Source: Stropharia rugosoannulata
Lineage: Eukaryota; Basidiomycota; Agaricomycetes; Agaricales; Strophariaceae
DNA: 64,000 bases
Assembly (NCBI GenBank): GCA_028532985.1
Contig: JANCIK010000009.1
Location: 620,001-684,000 of the forward strand
Reading direction: 5' to 3'
The notes beneath the pieces were generated by a model. It was not told the origin of the DNA. It saw only the letters and a list, made by a program, of their open reading frames with translations, and made no database searches. Positions 45,650-57,370 of this stretch are shown piece after piece (position 1 is the first letter of the stretch; each line of letters starts with the position of its first letter). The position numbers were made by a program, and so were the translations under genes.

Positions 45650-46850
45650 CTAATTGAATAGATACTTGAGATCTTTGCCTTTCGTAATAGGCGATAGCCT
45701 TTTGCGCTCTATGATCAGCAGGGATATCAAGATGTCATCGAAGGACTTTAATCCCTCCGGGGCCACTTCAATTGCAGACTGATACTTAGGCAGGGCGAAT
45801 CCACCTGGCGGTCCAAGATGTGGGAGGTACCTAGCTAGCCGAGTTGGTACACCTCCTATGTCTCCCCTGCACTGTTGAAATTGCAAAAGGAAGTTTGATG
45901 ATCGCACAGATTAATGGACTGAAGTTTGACTCACAACACAGGGTCTTTGTGTAAAGTCCCAGGTTATTTTCTTCTTCAGATACCCCGGCGGCGGTCTGCT
46001 TAGTGGCATAGTCCATTGCCATATCGCCTATATTTCATTGCGGGAGAAGGAGGTACCATTTCAATACAGTATACTTTTGAACATAACGAATGCTTCACCG
46101 TATCTCGCCCGCCGGACTTCTGAGAGATATGCCCATCCATTGAAAAAAGCTGCCCTCCAATCTCTAGACGTCCCGGGGATTCTATAATTCCCAGCCTGTA
46201 TCATATGCTAGTTAAAGCAATATTAGCATAGACAGGTCACGGGGTACGCACTCGAATTCACCCACGACTTGTCCATGTTCGTTCGCCCCACGATGAATGG
46301 TCGTGATGTAAGAGAGCGGCATGAAGACGTTCATGCGTATTGAAATGTAGTACGGGGGCCTTGTAACTTGTGAAGATGCAACTGGGACGAGCATCATACC
46401 ATTGAATCCTATAGGCGAGAACTGGTACTTAACAGGGCTTGTAGGTACAGCAACTGGCTCATAACTGCAAGATAAAATCAATTTATAGTTTAGCGACAAT
46501 TACCCCTCATAAACTAAACTGATAACAAGCAAGACCCACTTAGGAAGCTCATTGACAGGACTGGGTGGCCAGGGCGGTGCATAGACTGTCATTGCAGGGG
46601 AGGTCGTTGAAGTCGTTGGATTGAAGATGAGATTGGATACCGCCCCTGCGGCTCCACTGAGCTCATTTCCGTTGTTCCATGTCAGTACGGTATTGCTCTG
46701 CACAATTGAAGGGGTGCGGGACGCTACAGAAGGACTATTCGAGGTACTCTGTTGTTGCTGAATTGGTTCTTCGTACGCCTGGGTCCCTTCTAGTTCTTCA
46801 TATTCCGGCGGAGGTATGCTATCCCTGTGCAGTGACGACGGTTCCGTCAT
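45650..46850 (-). CDS. Uncharacterised five-exon protein, tandem paralog 1, 311 aa
   Basis: Exons 46850-46540, 46464-46252, 46195-46099, 46027-45935, 45871-45650; all junctions in phase. The start MTEPSSLHRDSIPPPEYEE is chosen because the neighbour at 47438-48629 starts MTEPSSLYSDSIPPPEYQE. Disordered Ser/Thr/Gln N-terminus, then conserved blocks: YEPVAVPTSPVKYQFSPIGF, PPYYISIRMNVFMPLSYITT, HRG, LGIIESPGRLEIGGQ, WQWTMPLSRPPPGYLKKK, WDFTQRPCV, RYLPHLGPPGGFALPKYQS, LLIIERKRLSP. No signal peptide or membrane span. Looks like a cytosolic beta-rich basidiomycete-only family; function unknown. Confidence 0.75.
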
Positions 46851-47437
46851 GTTCCAAGGAAACAATTTAATAAGTCGATCAGGCCTTATATATGTCGAAC
46901 TTCATTCTATTTATGTTGCTGACAGATACGCTATTTATTAATCATGATGACGGGTCTTCTGACTGAGCTAGGCCGTGATTAATTTGGCCTTGAGTGCAGT
47001 GCATACCTGATCGTGGTTTTCTAAATCATCCTGTAATTAAACTATATCTGTACACTTAGTAGAATATGAGTATAATCCTGAAACGTAACTCAAGACCTAT
47101 AGAATCAGCTGGCATGAACATGCAAATAATCAGAAGTCTATTTTTAGTTGACTGTGCTTTACCACCGTACAAGGTTTTGCGTCATGGCCACCTCTGTATC
47201 CTATGCGGTCTGTTCTTCAGAGACAGACATAAAATCTTCCTTGATATCAGGAAAAATGATATGGGGTATTCGTAAACAGCTCAGCTCACAGCCCCAGCCG
47301 GCCCAAAGTTGTACCCTCTGTAGAGGTCGAGGTCGCCGTGGCCGTTAGTGTCGTAGCCCAGGCTCGCAGTCTTTAGAAAATTCACCGAGTCTACAAGACA
47401 GCAGGAAACAGAAAAAAAGATTGTACTTTACAGGGCC
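46851..47437. other. Intergenic between tandem paralogs
   Basis: Promoter of paralog 1 and 3' flank of paralog 2; no gene seen. Confidence 0.4.
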
Positions 47438-48629
47438 CTAATTAAATAAGTACTTCAGATCCTTTCCTTTTGATATAGGCGCCAACCTTTTGCGCTCTAT
47501 AATCAGTAAGGATATTAGGATGTCATCAAAGTATTTCAATCCCTCCGGGGCCACTTCAATTGAAGACTGGTACTTAGGCAAAGCGAATCCACCTGGCTGT
47601 CCAAGATGTGGGAGGTACCTCGCTAATCGAGTCGGAATACCTCCAATGTCACCCTTGCACTGTAATAGTAAAAGAAAGATTAGTTTTCCGGCAGACGGAC
47701 TAAAGTACGACTCACGACACAGGGTCTTTTACTGAAGTCCCAAGTTATGCCTCTCTTAAGATACCCGAGCGGCGGTCCACTAAGTGGCATGACCCATTGC
47801 CATAGTCCCTTTGGTTACAACAAAACATTGAGCTATAAACATCTTACTATAATTTGCTTTTTAGAATAATCGATGCCTCACCGTATCGCGTCCGCCCTCC
47901 TGAGAGATGTGGTCGTGTATCGGGAAATTGAGGCCTCCCATCTCCAGTCGTCCCGGTGACTCTATGATTCCCAGCCTGTATTATCTTGGAATTAGAGGAA
48001 TTAACATAAACAGGTCGCGGGGTACTCACTCAAATTCACCTACGACGTCTCCATCCTCACTGCCCCCGCGATGAATGGTGGTAATGTAGGAAAGGGGCAT
48101 AAAAACATTCATGCGTATGGAGATGTAGTATGGCGGCCTTGTAACCTGGGACGACATCACTGGGAGGAGCAGCATACCATTAAAACCGATGGGTGAAAAC
48201 TGGTATCTGACGGGACTGGTAGGTACCACAATTGGCTCATAACTGGACAAGAGTAGGTTGAGACTTAGTAGCAATTTATAACGATTGTTACGATAAAGCT
48301 CACTTCGGAAGCTGCACTAGAGGACCGGGTGGCTGGCGTACATTGCTCGTCAACCAGGGAGGGGATATCATTGAAGTCGTAGCTGTTGAATTTAATACGA
48401 GGTTAGACACTGTCGCTGCAGTTCCGCTGAGTTCATTGCTGTTGTTCTGGTACGTCTGCGTGGTGTCGTTCCGCTCGAGTGAAGGGACATGGGATGCTAT
48501 TATGAGAGGGTTTTCTGAGGATCTCGGCTGTTGCTGACCTGTTGGCTGTTCATCTGCCTGGATCCCTTCAGTCTCTTGGTACTCTGGAGGAGGTATACTA
48601 TCGCTGTAAAGTGAAGACGGCTCAGTCAT
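47438..48629 (-). CDS. Uncharacterised five-exon protein, tandem paralog 2, 315 aa
   Basis: Exons 48629-48304, 48242-48030, 47975-47882, 47808-47716, 47659-47438. Exons 2, 4 and 5 have exactly the same lengths as in paralog 1 (213, 93, 222 nt), and exon 3 is one codon shorter (94 against 97 nt). Conserved blocks: NYEPIVVPTSPVRYQFSPIG, MNVFMPLSYITTIHRG, LGIIESPGRLEMGG, WQWVMPLSGPPLGYLKRG, LIIERKRLAPISKGKDLKYL. The N-terminal disordered part differs most. Same strand as paralog 1, under 600 nt apart, so an unequal-crossover-type tandem duplication. Confidence 0.75.
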
Positions 48630-48872
48630 GATACAAAGAAACCATTTGATACCGACCGTGCCTACCAACTTTGTTCTATTTATGTGGGCAAATCAGGTTT
48701 GACAGAAGCGTGGTTTTTGCAGACCTTCTGATTACTCAGCACAGCTTTTGCCTGTTTCTTGCGATATGCAGATATTCTAATAGTCATAAAATTACATGGT
48801 ATAATTAATACATACAATCCATCCTACCCATACCATCGTAACAGTGCCTCTCGCTGTCATGCAAGAATATTG

Positions 48873-51152
48873 TTACAACGTAAACAGCTCAGTGTGCAGC
48901 CCCACGCGACCCAGCTCGCGCCCGCGTCTGCCTATCCGTAGCCGCGCTACAGCGTTCGCGGCCTCGCGTACGAGGCCCTCAGGCCCACTCGAACATACAG
49001 CGAGGCCGCCCCCAGCGCGGGCGACGAACGGGATGCGCGGTGTCGAGGAAGAGCCCCTTTCAAGCTCGAGGTCGTCGATGTCCACGTCAGAGTGCAGGCT
49101 CGCGGTTTTCGCCTTTGCTTCCTCGTTTTTCCCCTCCTCTACGCCAGTCGAGGCGGAGTGCGTGTCGTCCGCGGTAAGGGCCCCGAGCAGCCTGCGCACA
49201 CTCGGGCGCTCAAGGAGGACGTCGCACCCAGGGATGCGGGGCACCGCGTCCGGGTCGCATAGGCAGGTGACATAGATCGACATGTGCACCTCCAGCTGCG
49301 CGTCTGCGCGCTGCACGGCGTGCGCGATGTCGGCGAGGGCTGGCGAGACCCAGTCTATGTTGCCTGTATACGGAGTCAGGTAAATGAGGTGAACAGTGAA
49401 AGGAAAAAAATAAACGCACCAAAGGAGCGGATGCACCACACCAGCTCGATCCTCTTCGTGAGCTCACCTTGCGCGCGGTGCCCACGCACGACGCGGCCGA
49501 CGATGTCATCCAGTACGCCCAGGGCGAACGTAATACCCGAGCCGCCCGCGATGAGCAGCGCAGTCTCGTACTCACCGAGGTCGAGCGAGCACCCGCCGTA
49601 CGGGCCGTCAAGCATCACTTGTACAGGCACCTCTTGCACACCTGACACTTGCTCTCCGGGCGCCTTCTCGTCTATCCCCGCCTTCAGCTCTCCCAGTGCC
49701 TTGACGGCATATGTGTTTAGCGCCTGCGTCCAGTCGCCCACCGCGCGAGCGCCCATGGAGATGCCGCTCGGGTACGCCTGGATGCAGGACGTGCCGGGCG
49801 GCGCGGAAAACGCGGTGAGCGGGTGCGACTCGAATATCCTGCCGCCGAAGAAGACGCGTAAGCGGAAGTGCTGTCCCGCTAGCCAGCCTGAGGTTGCATG
49901 GGGGACGTGGATCTGTGCGCGTCATTTCTCAGTTAGTATCTATAATGAGGCAATGAAACAGACTTACCAGCGTCATTTGCGATCCGACTGGAACAAGAAC
50001 AGCGTCCTTGATGCGATGGCGAAGCATGCGCATGAGCAGGTCGAATCCGTAGAACGCGAGCGGGGGGAATATCCACGGCGAGGCGTATATCGTATGGTAG
50101 CACAGCGTGACGAAGAACCCAATGAAGCTCAGCATGCTATCCTCGCAGTTAGCGCACACGTTATCAAGGTACAATAAAATCCACGCACTGCAAGACGTAA
50201 AACACTTGATACGCCCACCGTCTCACTATGGGCAGTGAGCTGAGCACAACGACGCCAAGGAGCCCGAACGCAGCTACACCCGACCCCTCCTTCTGCTGAC
50301 CGATGATCGGTAGGCCGTACTGGAGGTGGTTTCGGATCCACAACGAACCATGCAAAAGCGCCCCAAGAAACATGATACGCCCTGACCAACGGTGGACAAA
50401 GTTAAGCTTCTCGTACCCATTTCCAGGTCCAAGTAGAAGGGAAACTATGGAGTTCTTTGTCGCGAAGAGGAACACTACGGGGAGCTGTGCGAGCGCAATG
50501 AAACCTACGATATGTAAGTGACTGCGATAGTGAAGAAAGTAAATAAATGAAGTACCTGCGCGGTTAGAGTTGCTCATTAGCGGCGCATCGATCACGATGC
50601 ACGCAATGACGGTGGCAATATACGCCGCTATTATAGCAACTGAAGATAACAGATTAGCACAAACATCTCGCGTTAATACAACAAGAAAAGACGCACTCTG
50701 CCCGAGATTGATTCCCAGCCCAGGGACCATCCACCAGAAGACCGCACCGCCGACGCCCAGGACACCTTCGATGGTTCTGACTACTCCGTTCCGACTTCCC
50801 TGCGAGGCAGTGCGCTCGTGCGTTTCATCACTCGCGACTTCCTTGTACTTCGGCTCAAGATCTTCGATGACCCCAAAGAAGTCCGCAAACGCCCTGCGCG
50901 CGCGTATGGCGCGCACTAGGTGCGGGAGGGAAAGGAGCACGAAGAATGCAAGGACGCACGGCCAGATAATGCTGAACTTGCGCTGCCATTGCGGGTCGAT
51001 GGCGTACGAGCTGTGGAAAAGCAGGCGATAGTTAGTATATGGTTCATGTAGCAAGGAGAAAGTTTCATGGCCCACTAGCCCAGGACATTTCGCACTCACT
51101 TGTATATCTGTAGATTAGCAGGGATAACAGGGGGCGTCCCTGCGTCTGGCAT
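48873..51152 (-). CDS. Ferric/cupric-chelate reductase (FRE family), 639 aa
   Basis: Seven exons: 51152-51100, 51010-50697, 50639-50556, 50504-50189, 50136-49968, 49912-49420, 49363-48873. Membrane core: IIWPCVLAFFVLLSLPHLV, GAVFWWMVPGLGINLG, AAYIATVIACIVI. Haem ligands: His in FVHRWSGRIMFLGALLHGSL; the second pair is completed when the exon 4/5 junction creates YVLH-MLSFIGFFVTLCYH (14-residue spacing). FAD domain HVPHATSGWLAGQHFRLRVF with FESHPLTAFSAPP. NADPH site LDGPYGG and LLIAGGSGITFALGVL. C-terminal Cys region RIPGCDVLLERP. Acts at the plasma membrane, passing NADPH electrons to external Fe(III)/Cu(II). The Ctr gene lies just upstream on the same strand. Confidence 0.93.
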
Positions 51153-51850
51153 CGTCTTCTTTTCTTGGTCGAAGTTCAAAGTTGTTCACAAAAGTCTAGC
51201 GTTTGCGAACTTCGTTATCACTATCCTCTCTCTCGTAAGTCCGGATATTGATGTCGTCTTGTCCGTCGTCCGCTCCCAAAGTCTAGGAAAGTTGTGTAGT
51301 CGCAGGAGAGACCTACGAACGAGCTCGTAAGTCCCAAGGGTAAACGTGTGGGGAGGAGGAACAAGGATACGAGGGTATCTACTTTCTATTTGTTCGCGGA
51401 TATCCGGGCATGCGCCGACACCCAAAATGGAGGGGGCCTGCCAAATGCGGATCGCTGTATAAGGAAGGTTGGAAAAAGTTTTTGTTCTTCCCTTATTGTC
51501 CCGACGGTCGACCGACTGCGGCGGTCGCGCCTGGGATGGAAGATATCTAAAGTGCGATGCGCGCTCACGCTTTTCTATAGTCCAATGTGCATTCGCGGAG
51601 AGTTCAATGGACACGGACACGCATTAAACGGGCATGAATGAGATGGCAATTGGAAAAGCGGCGTCCAAGTCCAAATAACTCCATAAGAATAAAGTAAATA
51701 TACAGAATTGAATTCTTTCATTTAATACAAGTGGAACTAAATACAAAGTTCCGACGCCCCAAGTCCCTTGCGTAGTACAAAACACGAGATTAATCCAGTG
51801 GCACAACATCATGTGGATGATGGATGATGGTGGCAATGCCAATAACAATT
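51153..51850. promoter_or_regulatory. Promoter region of the ferric reductase
   Basis: About 700 nt between the reductase start and the end of the Ctr gene. A short imperfect palindrome-like run CGACGGTCGACCGACTGCGGCGGTCG lies at 51500-51525. A metal-responsive site cannot be proved by eye. Confidence 0.35.
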
Positions 51851-52614
51851 TCAATGCCCATGCCCATGCCCACCCGAACCTGCAATGCCAGTCGTATACC
51901 GCCCAAAGATAGCTTCCCCCACTCCGAGCCCAAGGACGATGGCGATGATGAAGGCGGCGTTGAACGTCCTAAGAGCAAATCATAAGTAGTTGGTAAATGA
52001 AGCCGATCACCTCGCCCGCGCCACAGCCGTAGCTTCGAAGGAAGGCGGGGGGCAAAGCGGCGTGAGGTGGGTAGCCTACTCACATTACAGCAAGCATGAA
52101 CGTAAATCCAAGAGCCGCCTGCATAGCGTGCAGCACGCCCCGAGTGAGGTCGCGCGCCAGAACGAAGGGAGCCACGGTCCGCTGACGTTGATGGCCTCCC
52201 GTATCCTGAGCCAACCGTGCCTTCTCTTCGGCACTAGCACTAGAAACAATTCAGTGTGCAAGTAAGTACTAATGTTAGGATGCACTGCGTGGGTATCGAT
52301 ACCCACCTCGCCATCCAGGCCCTTTCTGCTGTTGCTCTGATCGCGGCCAGCCACCTGTCCACAAGGGCAAGAAGGAACAGGCCGATGCACGCTCCCACAG
52401 CGGCGCCTGCACTCTGCGGGACCCAGCCAAAGAACCACAGGTTGTCGCCGAGCGTAAAGTGGAGGTACGCGCGCATGCCCGCGCCGCCGTCGAGCGCCAT
52501 GGCGCCGTCCATGGACATGTCCATGCCGTTGTCGTGCGCCAGTACAGGCGCGGCGCTGAGCATCAACGCCAGAGGCAAAAGAAAGAGAAGCGGGGCACGG
52601 TGAATGTTCGCCAT
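51851..52614 (-). CDS. Ctr-type copper transporter, 193 aa
   Basis: Exons 52614-52307, 52239-52084, 51968-51851. Start MANIHRAPLLFLLPLALMLS, a signal-like hydrophobic segment. The external Met motif MDMSMDGAM comes next, then MRAYLHFTLGDNLWFFGWVP before the first transmembrane helix. The second helix holds the defining M-x3-M as FMLAVM; the third has G-x3-G as GLGVGE. The tail ends GGHGHGHGH. All are Ctr1-family marks (high-affinity Cu(I) import as a trimer). A second acceptor 6 nt downstream at the first intron would drop two residues (Ala-Ser). Pairs functionally with the reductase at 48873-51152. Confidence 0.93.
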
Positions 52615-54079
52615 ATCTTCGTGAGTAATTTCCGAGTCGACTGGGGACTTGGATAAAGTCTTGGAGTGGAGTCAAGCCAGTTAGGTCTCACAAAGTGCGA
52701 TAGTACAAGATAAAGCCTGATTCCAGAGAGCACGGACTGCTGTCAGGGCGGCGCACCCACGCCACCAGCCGAACCTTACTGAGGAGTACAATAAAACATA
52801 GATAACCGCACAATTCAGCTATCCGGGAATACCCTGTAACACCGCGCAAACGCAGGAACCCTGAGTGGCCATACTGAGAATGTATCCATGCACACAACCA
52901 ATGACAGCTTTCCAGGTGCATCCGAGCTGGACAATTGCGGATACGAAGCTTGATGGTGAGATGTAGTGGCCCATGCGTGTCCGATGCGGCCGCCGTACAG
53001 GCCATTCTAGAACGGGTTCCCGAGCCAGGCAGGACTAAGTGCTGACTGAGCGCGTGACGGGGCACATGACTGGGAACTGCGCAGCATACTCGGTGTCGCA
53101 ATGAGAGCTGGCATTGCAGACGATGATATCCCCCGTAGAACAGAAGCCAGAGCTGGAGCTGGTTACAGAGCAGTGTCGTTTCGGAGGATATTGTAAGAAG
53201 CGTTTAGGCAAGCGTTCAGGCATCCGAGAGACCGTGGGTGGGATACTTGCGGACACTTGAGGATCTTTTTGAGGATATGGAAGCAGCGCAGTGAGAGGGT
53301 CGACACCAGAAAGGTACCGCCTGACCGAACATTGGTACTTACGGTAGCATAGTCTGAGAACTCAGGAGGGTTGGGCTTCGTGAGGACTCCGCTCTCGCTT
53401 ACCCCTCCTTGACTTCCCCCAACAACGACATCGGGATACATAGAAATACATACCCGTCATCTTCCGCCGTCGTTCGTCAGCCTCATGACGACCCCACACA
53501 CCAACGTCCACATCCGCTATTCGCTTTGTCACAGACAAAAGGCCAACAAAAAGTAGTTAAGCCTATCAGAGAGGCACCCGCCATTAATCGCGTCCTAGTG
53601 ATGATCGCATCCTGGTGGTGATCCCGTCCTGGTGACGGCCACTGCCGACGAAAGGGGGAGGGGAGAGGGGAGGGAGGTTACAGGTGGGAGGAGAAATGAC
53701 GGTGTTGTGAGGCTTTTGTGCGAATTCAGCCCGTGGGAAAGTATAAATGCCTCGTGAGCCCATTATCCTATTGGTTGGAAAATGCCGCAAGATGGCCCGT
53801 GCACAACTCAATATAAGTGGTAAAACGTTCAAGGCTGCTATGATAGAATTGTAATAAAAATATACGGAGTGTCACTACTTGAAAACATACAGCATTTATT
53901 GAAAGCTACTTGTTGGACTGTCTTGTAGAGTATATCGAGACCGAGAGGGCTGACACTTGGGACTCAATGTTGTCTGATTCATAAAAACCGTTACTACATA
54001 TGCATCAGATATATATATTCACACACTGCAATTGGACCGCCCATACTAGATACAAATGTTTGACAAATCTGACCAGTGT
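52615..54079. other. Intergenic, possible unresolved Cys-containing gene
   Basis: Minus strand 53441-53035 encodes Cys-bearing fragments in different frames (CLNACLNASYN; FCSTGDIIVCNASSHC) that hint at a small Cys-rich protein, perhaps CFEM-like. I could not build a consistent splice model, so no gene is called. Confidence 0.3.
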
Positions 54080-54613
54080 TTACTTCCTGACAACAACGTC
54101 GCTCACGGACTGGAAGGTAGTTGGGACGTGTGTAACTAGGAGAGCTAAGGACAGACATCCAATAAGTACATGCCACATACTACTATGTAGAGCAAAGTCC
54201 GAGCATACCTTTTGCGGTGTGGGACGTCTTCCAAGTAATATGTGTGTCCCTTTCAAAATGCAGAACATCGCCCTTCCGCACCGTGAATTTCTCACCTGGC
54301 TTGCTGTGGTCTTCTCCTTCAAACTCGCCTGCGCATCAATAATTTAGCTTTATTCGATGGCTACTCAAAGAACTGAAGTGTACCTTCTATTACATATCCA
54401 ACAGTCGGACCAGGATAGTGTGCAGATAACGGTCCACCAGGTTTGAGCTCCGTAATGGCAGACATGAGGTGTTCGGTTTTATGGGCAGCAGGTTGATCGT
54501 GGAGATCATGAACCTTTGCGTGGCTAAATCGGTATCTTCTGGCGCACTTTCTGCGTGACGGAGGACGTTCTCTCGGTGCTTAAAGGTAACAGAAATTTTA
54601 GTTGAATTGGCAT
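54080..54613 (-). pseudogene. EutQ-like cupin, frameshifted
   Basis: Typical cupin_6 blocks are present: KTEHLMSAITELKPGGPLSA, GPTVGYVIEGEFEGEDHSKP, GEKFTVRKGDVLHFERDTHI, TWKTS, THVPTTFQSVSDVVVRK. Two introns are recognisable: GTACAC...GCGCAG, and GTATGC...CTCCTAG. The 5' part KHRENVLRHAESAPEDTDLA then TQRF is in a different frame from the following HDLHDQPA, a loss of one base at TTC-ATGATC. The ATG at 54613 is also out of frame with the ANSTKISVTFKHRE stretch that follows it. Two separate single-base losses make a dead gene more likely than an error. The intact family is a small cytosolic RmlC-like barrel of unclear function. Confidence 0.65.
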
Positions 54614-56107
54614 TTATACGCTGACAGTTGATGGTACTGTACTGTGTAAGGCATTCTGTCGTTTTATGACTGGTTGAGATCAGGAATATGAGTGTAGAAG
54701 TATAACGGTGTTATAGGTCACATACGACGCTTTTGGCTTTTATACCCCAGATTCTCCTGTTTATAGCTATACTAGAAGTGGCTATAGTGCACTTCTCACC
54801 CGGTGAGTCTGCGAATACGGGTTCAAACAATGTACTGTACCGATCAACGTCAAATTTTTCAATTGAACTATAACCCAAGCATGTATTGAGAAATCTCATG
54901 GTGGCACAGTGGAAGCATACATAGGGGATCAATCGATCATATGACGATATAAGTCTGAAATATTGCGCTCGGCTGACTTCCGTACTGTCAGTTGACATGC
55001 ATTGCTGTATGGTTTATCCTTATATGATAAATGGTCCTTGTACGATAAACAGTAACCGTGTCATCCAGGCCCCTATCTAAAGGCAGCCGAGATACAGAAA
55101 CAAAAATATTATTGATGCGGTCCTTGTCTATTTGCGACGGCACATAAATGATACAATATACATACCAGATTTGGTTCAGATTCTCTCGTCGCTGTCACCG
55201 CAGACCCATGTGATGCCAGAAGGGATGTTCTTTTATGAATACACCGCAGACTATTTCGAAAATATACTAAGATTTGATTGGCATAAACAAGTATATATGA
55301 ATTTGCTACTGTCATGCATTGCACCATGTGTTCGAAATATTTTAAAATTGTAAAGTCCCAATCAACAACAGTTTCTTAGCTGATATATCACTGGAAGTAG
55401 AGAATGTAAAAGCAGCACAATCTGGAAGGACAAGCGCGCCCAAAGAGCTCCCGTATTGTATCAATACTGAGTAAGTAGTACGTCACACCATCGTGAGCAT
55501 ATGCTTACTCAATAATTTTGTTTTCGCAGTTAAGGCAACAGGCGTTCCATATGTGGGCTACATAACAGCATCACGAAATCCTCACGGATGTATACGAAGT
55601 ATGGATCCGAATACCGGAGGAAATGCACCCTTTCGCAGAGGGACACAGCTTGGGTCCCGGCGGTGGCGACTAATTAGTACGCAGCCGCTGTCCATCCATG
55701 AGTATAGTATACGGTAAATAGAAAGCAGTGTCCTCGGACATCTAGTAGAAAATGTTCCAATTCCCATGCATAAGTCTACCATAAAATACGAAGTGACACT
55801 ATCGGCACCTCAAACGCTTTTACAAGCAAGTGATGAGAATTGAAATACGTAATTGTAGCACTTTCCGGCGGCAAACAGGCGAGCTAAGCGAAACCCATTA
55901 CTGCCGATAGCACATAACTTCAATCTCAGACGCTATTCTCCCTATTCCACCCTACTCACTCATTCTCTGCGGAGTTACGTAGCTGGCGAAGATCAGGACT
56001 CTGGGATAAACCTAATTATTAGGAATGGTGAAGATGCCGAATTTTTTTGTCAGATCCCGTATGAGCGGACTAGCTGGAGGTATATAACGGTGCGAAGGAC
56101 AATTTGA
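54614..56107. other. Intergenic, no gene seen
   Basis: About 1.5 kb of short unsupported frames; no repeat or RNA gene recognised. Confidence 0.4.
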
Positions 56108-56123
56108 ACGACAGCTGGTCTCA
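56108..56123 (+). promoter_or_regulatory. Conserved 16-nt leader element of H4
   Basis: ACGACAGCTGGTCTCA is identical to the element before H1, H2 and H3, although H4 is the most diverged member in protein and flanking sequence. A TATATAAC box lies about 24 nt upstream (56081-56088). Confidence 0.65.
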
Positions 56124-56173
56124 CCCCAATAATTTTAAGGTCAACGTATAAAGAAAGCATATCGCTGAGCGAA

Positions 56174-56972
56174 ATGCGCCTCTTCGTCATCCCAGTAGCG
56201 ACCCTCATCCTCATCGCTAGTGCCTCTGCAATCCCCGCCTCAACAGAGAATATAAGCACAGAAACAGGAACTGGCCTACCATCAGCAGTAAGTATATGTG
56301 CAATGTCCAAACCGTTATCAATGAACTGTGATTTACCATTACTTATTCTACTCCTTTCAGAGTAAGCTTAGGATAGCTCCTGAGTCTGCCCATCATATAC
56401 AAGTTCTAGAGAACGCTCCTCCCTCGACGGAGCTCCATGTGTCGCATGAGCTTGGCCATATAGATCAGCACTCTGCCGCTCTGAATCAAATATCTGCCAG
56501 AGAGTATCCATATCCGGACAGTCCACCGCCATACGAAGAACATGCAACTTTTCATAAACATCCAGATGACCACAGTACACACCACTATCTAGGCGGTTTG
56601 CACCCACACGCGCAGTCCGGCATGTCTCACCAACACACAGCCGCTCATCTCAAAGAGTCTGCCAGATATGGCGGTGCTCCATTCGAATACGGGAGGTACG
56701 GCGGACGCAAGGGTGCGGCGCGCCATAGAAAGGACCTACTCAAGTCGGCCAAAAAGGCACGGAAGCGTGCGTACGCCGCGCACGCACGTGCGGAGCGCCA
56801 TACGACTCTGTACCATGACGCTCTTGCGCGGGGGCGTGGGGATGAGGCGGAATTCCACAAACAGAAGATGGATGCGGCGACTGACATTGCGCATAGGCAT
56901 AGCTCTCATGCAAGTGCGATTGAGCATCACGTTAGCAGTCACAGCGCCGCGTCTGGGATCCATGGCTACTAG
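56174..56972 (+). CDS. His/Ala-rich secreted protein H4 (divergent), 241 aa
   Basis: Exon 1 is 56174-56287: signal peptide MRLFVIPVATLILIASASAI. Intron 56288-56360 (GTAAGT...TTTCAG), phase 0. Exon 2 is 612 nt, the same as in H2 and H3. N-terminal mature half is acidic/His/Pro-rich with SPPPYEEHATFHKHP. The second half keeps the family core: RAERHTTLYHDALARGRGDE, FHKQKMDAATDIAHRHSSHA, EHHVSSHS, aligning to QHRGMYDLALRNGRSMGE... in H2. It is more basic than its relatives (RKGAARHRKDLLKSAKKARK). An older duplicate with the same start context (GCGAAATG) and the shared 16-nt leader element. Confidence 0.78.
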
Positions 56973-57370
56973 AGCAGACTGTATATAGCATAATTCCGTC
57001 CTACCTGACGGATACCGTGATCATGCAGTGGTCTCGGGATCATCATATTTGTGGCGGTCCAGGGTGTTTATAGCACATTTAACGTCACTGTCAGAAACAA
57101 TGTAAGTTACTCTAAGACAGTATACTGTTTGAAATGTGAAGGGAAATATTACATGAGAGTCACTTTGTAGAATTTCAAAGGCAGTGGTACATACAATTGT
57201 TCTGACTCATGAGATACGGTGGTGCAATCCGCTGGTACCATGTGTCGACTAATATGGGTACCCATGGAATAGTAAGCACTGGTGGCTACATGACCACGAC
57301 AAAGCAGAGACCCAAATTTCTCGCAGCAACAAAATCAAATTCCGGTTCTAATACAAATATACTGCTACTT

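Noticed and set aside
53035..53441. Small Cys-rich or CFEM-like gene on the minus strand
   Set aside because: Cys blocks lie in different frames and no consistent GT-AG model joins them to a signal peptide.
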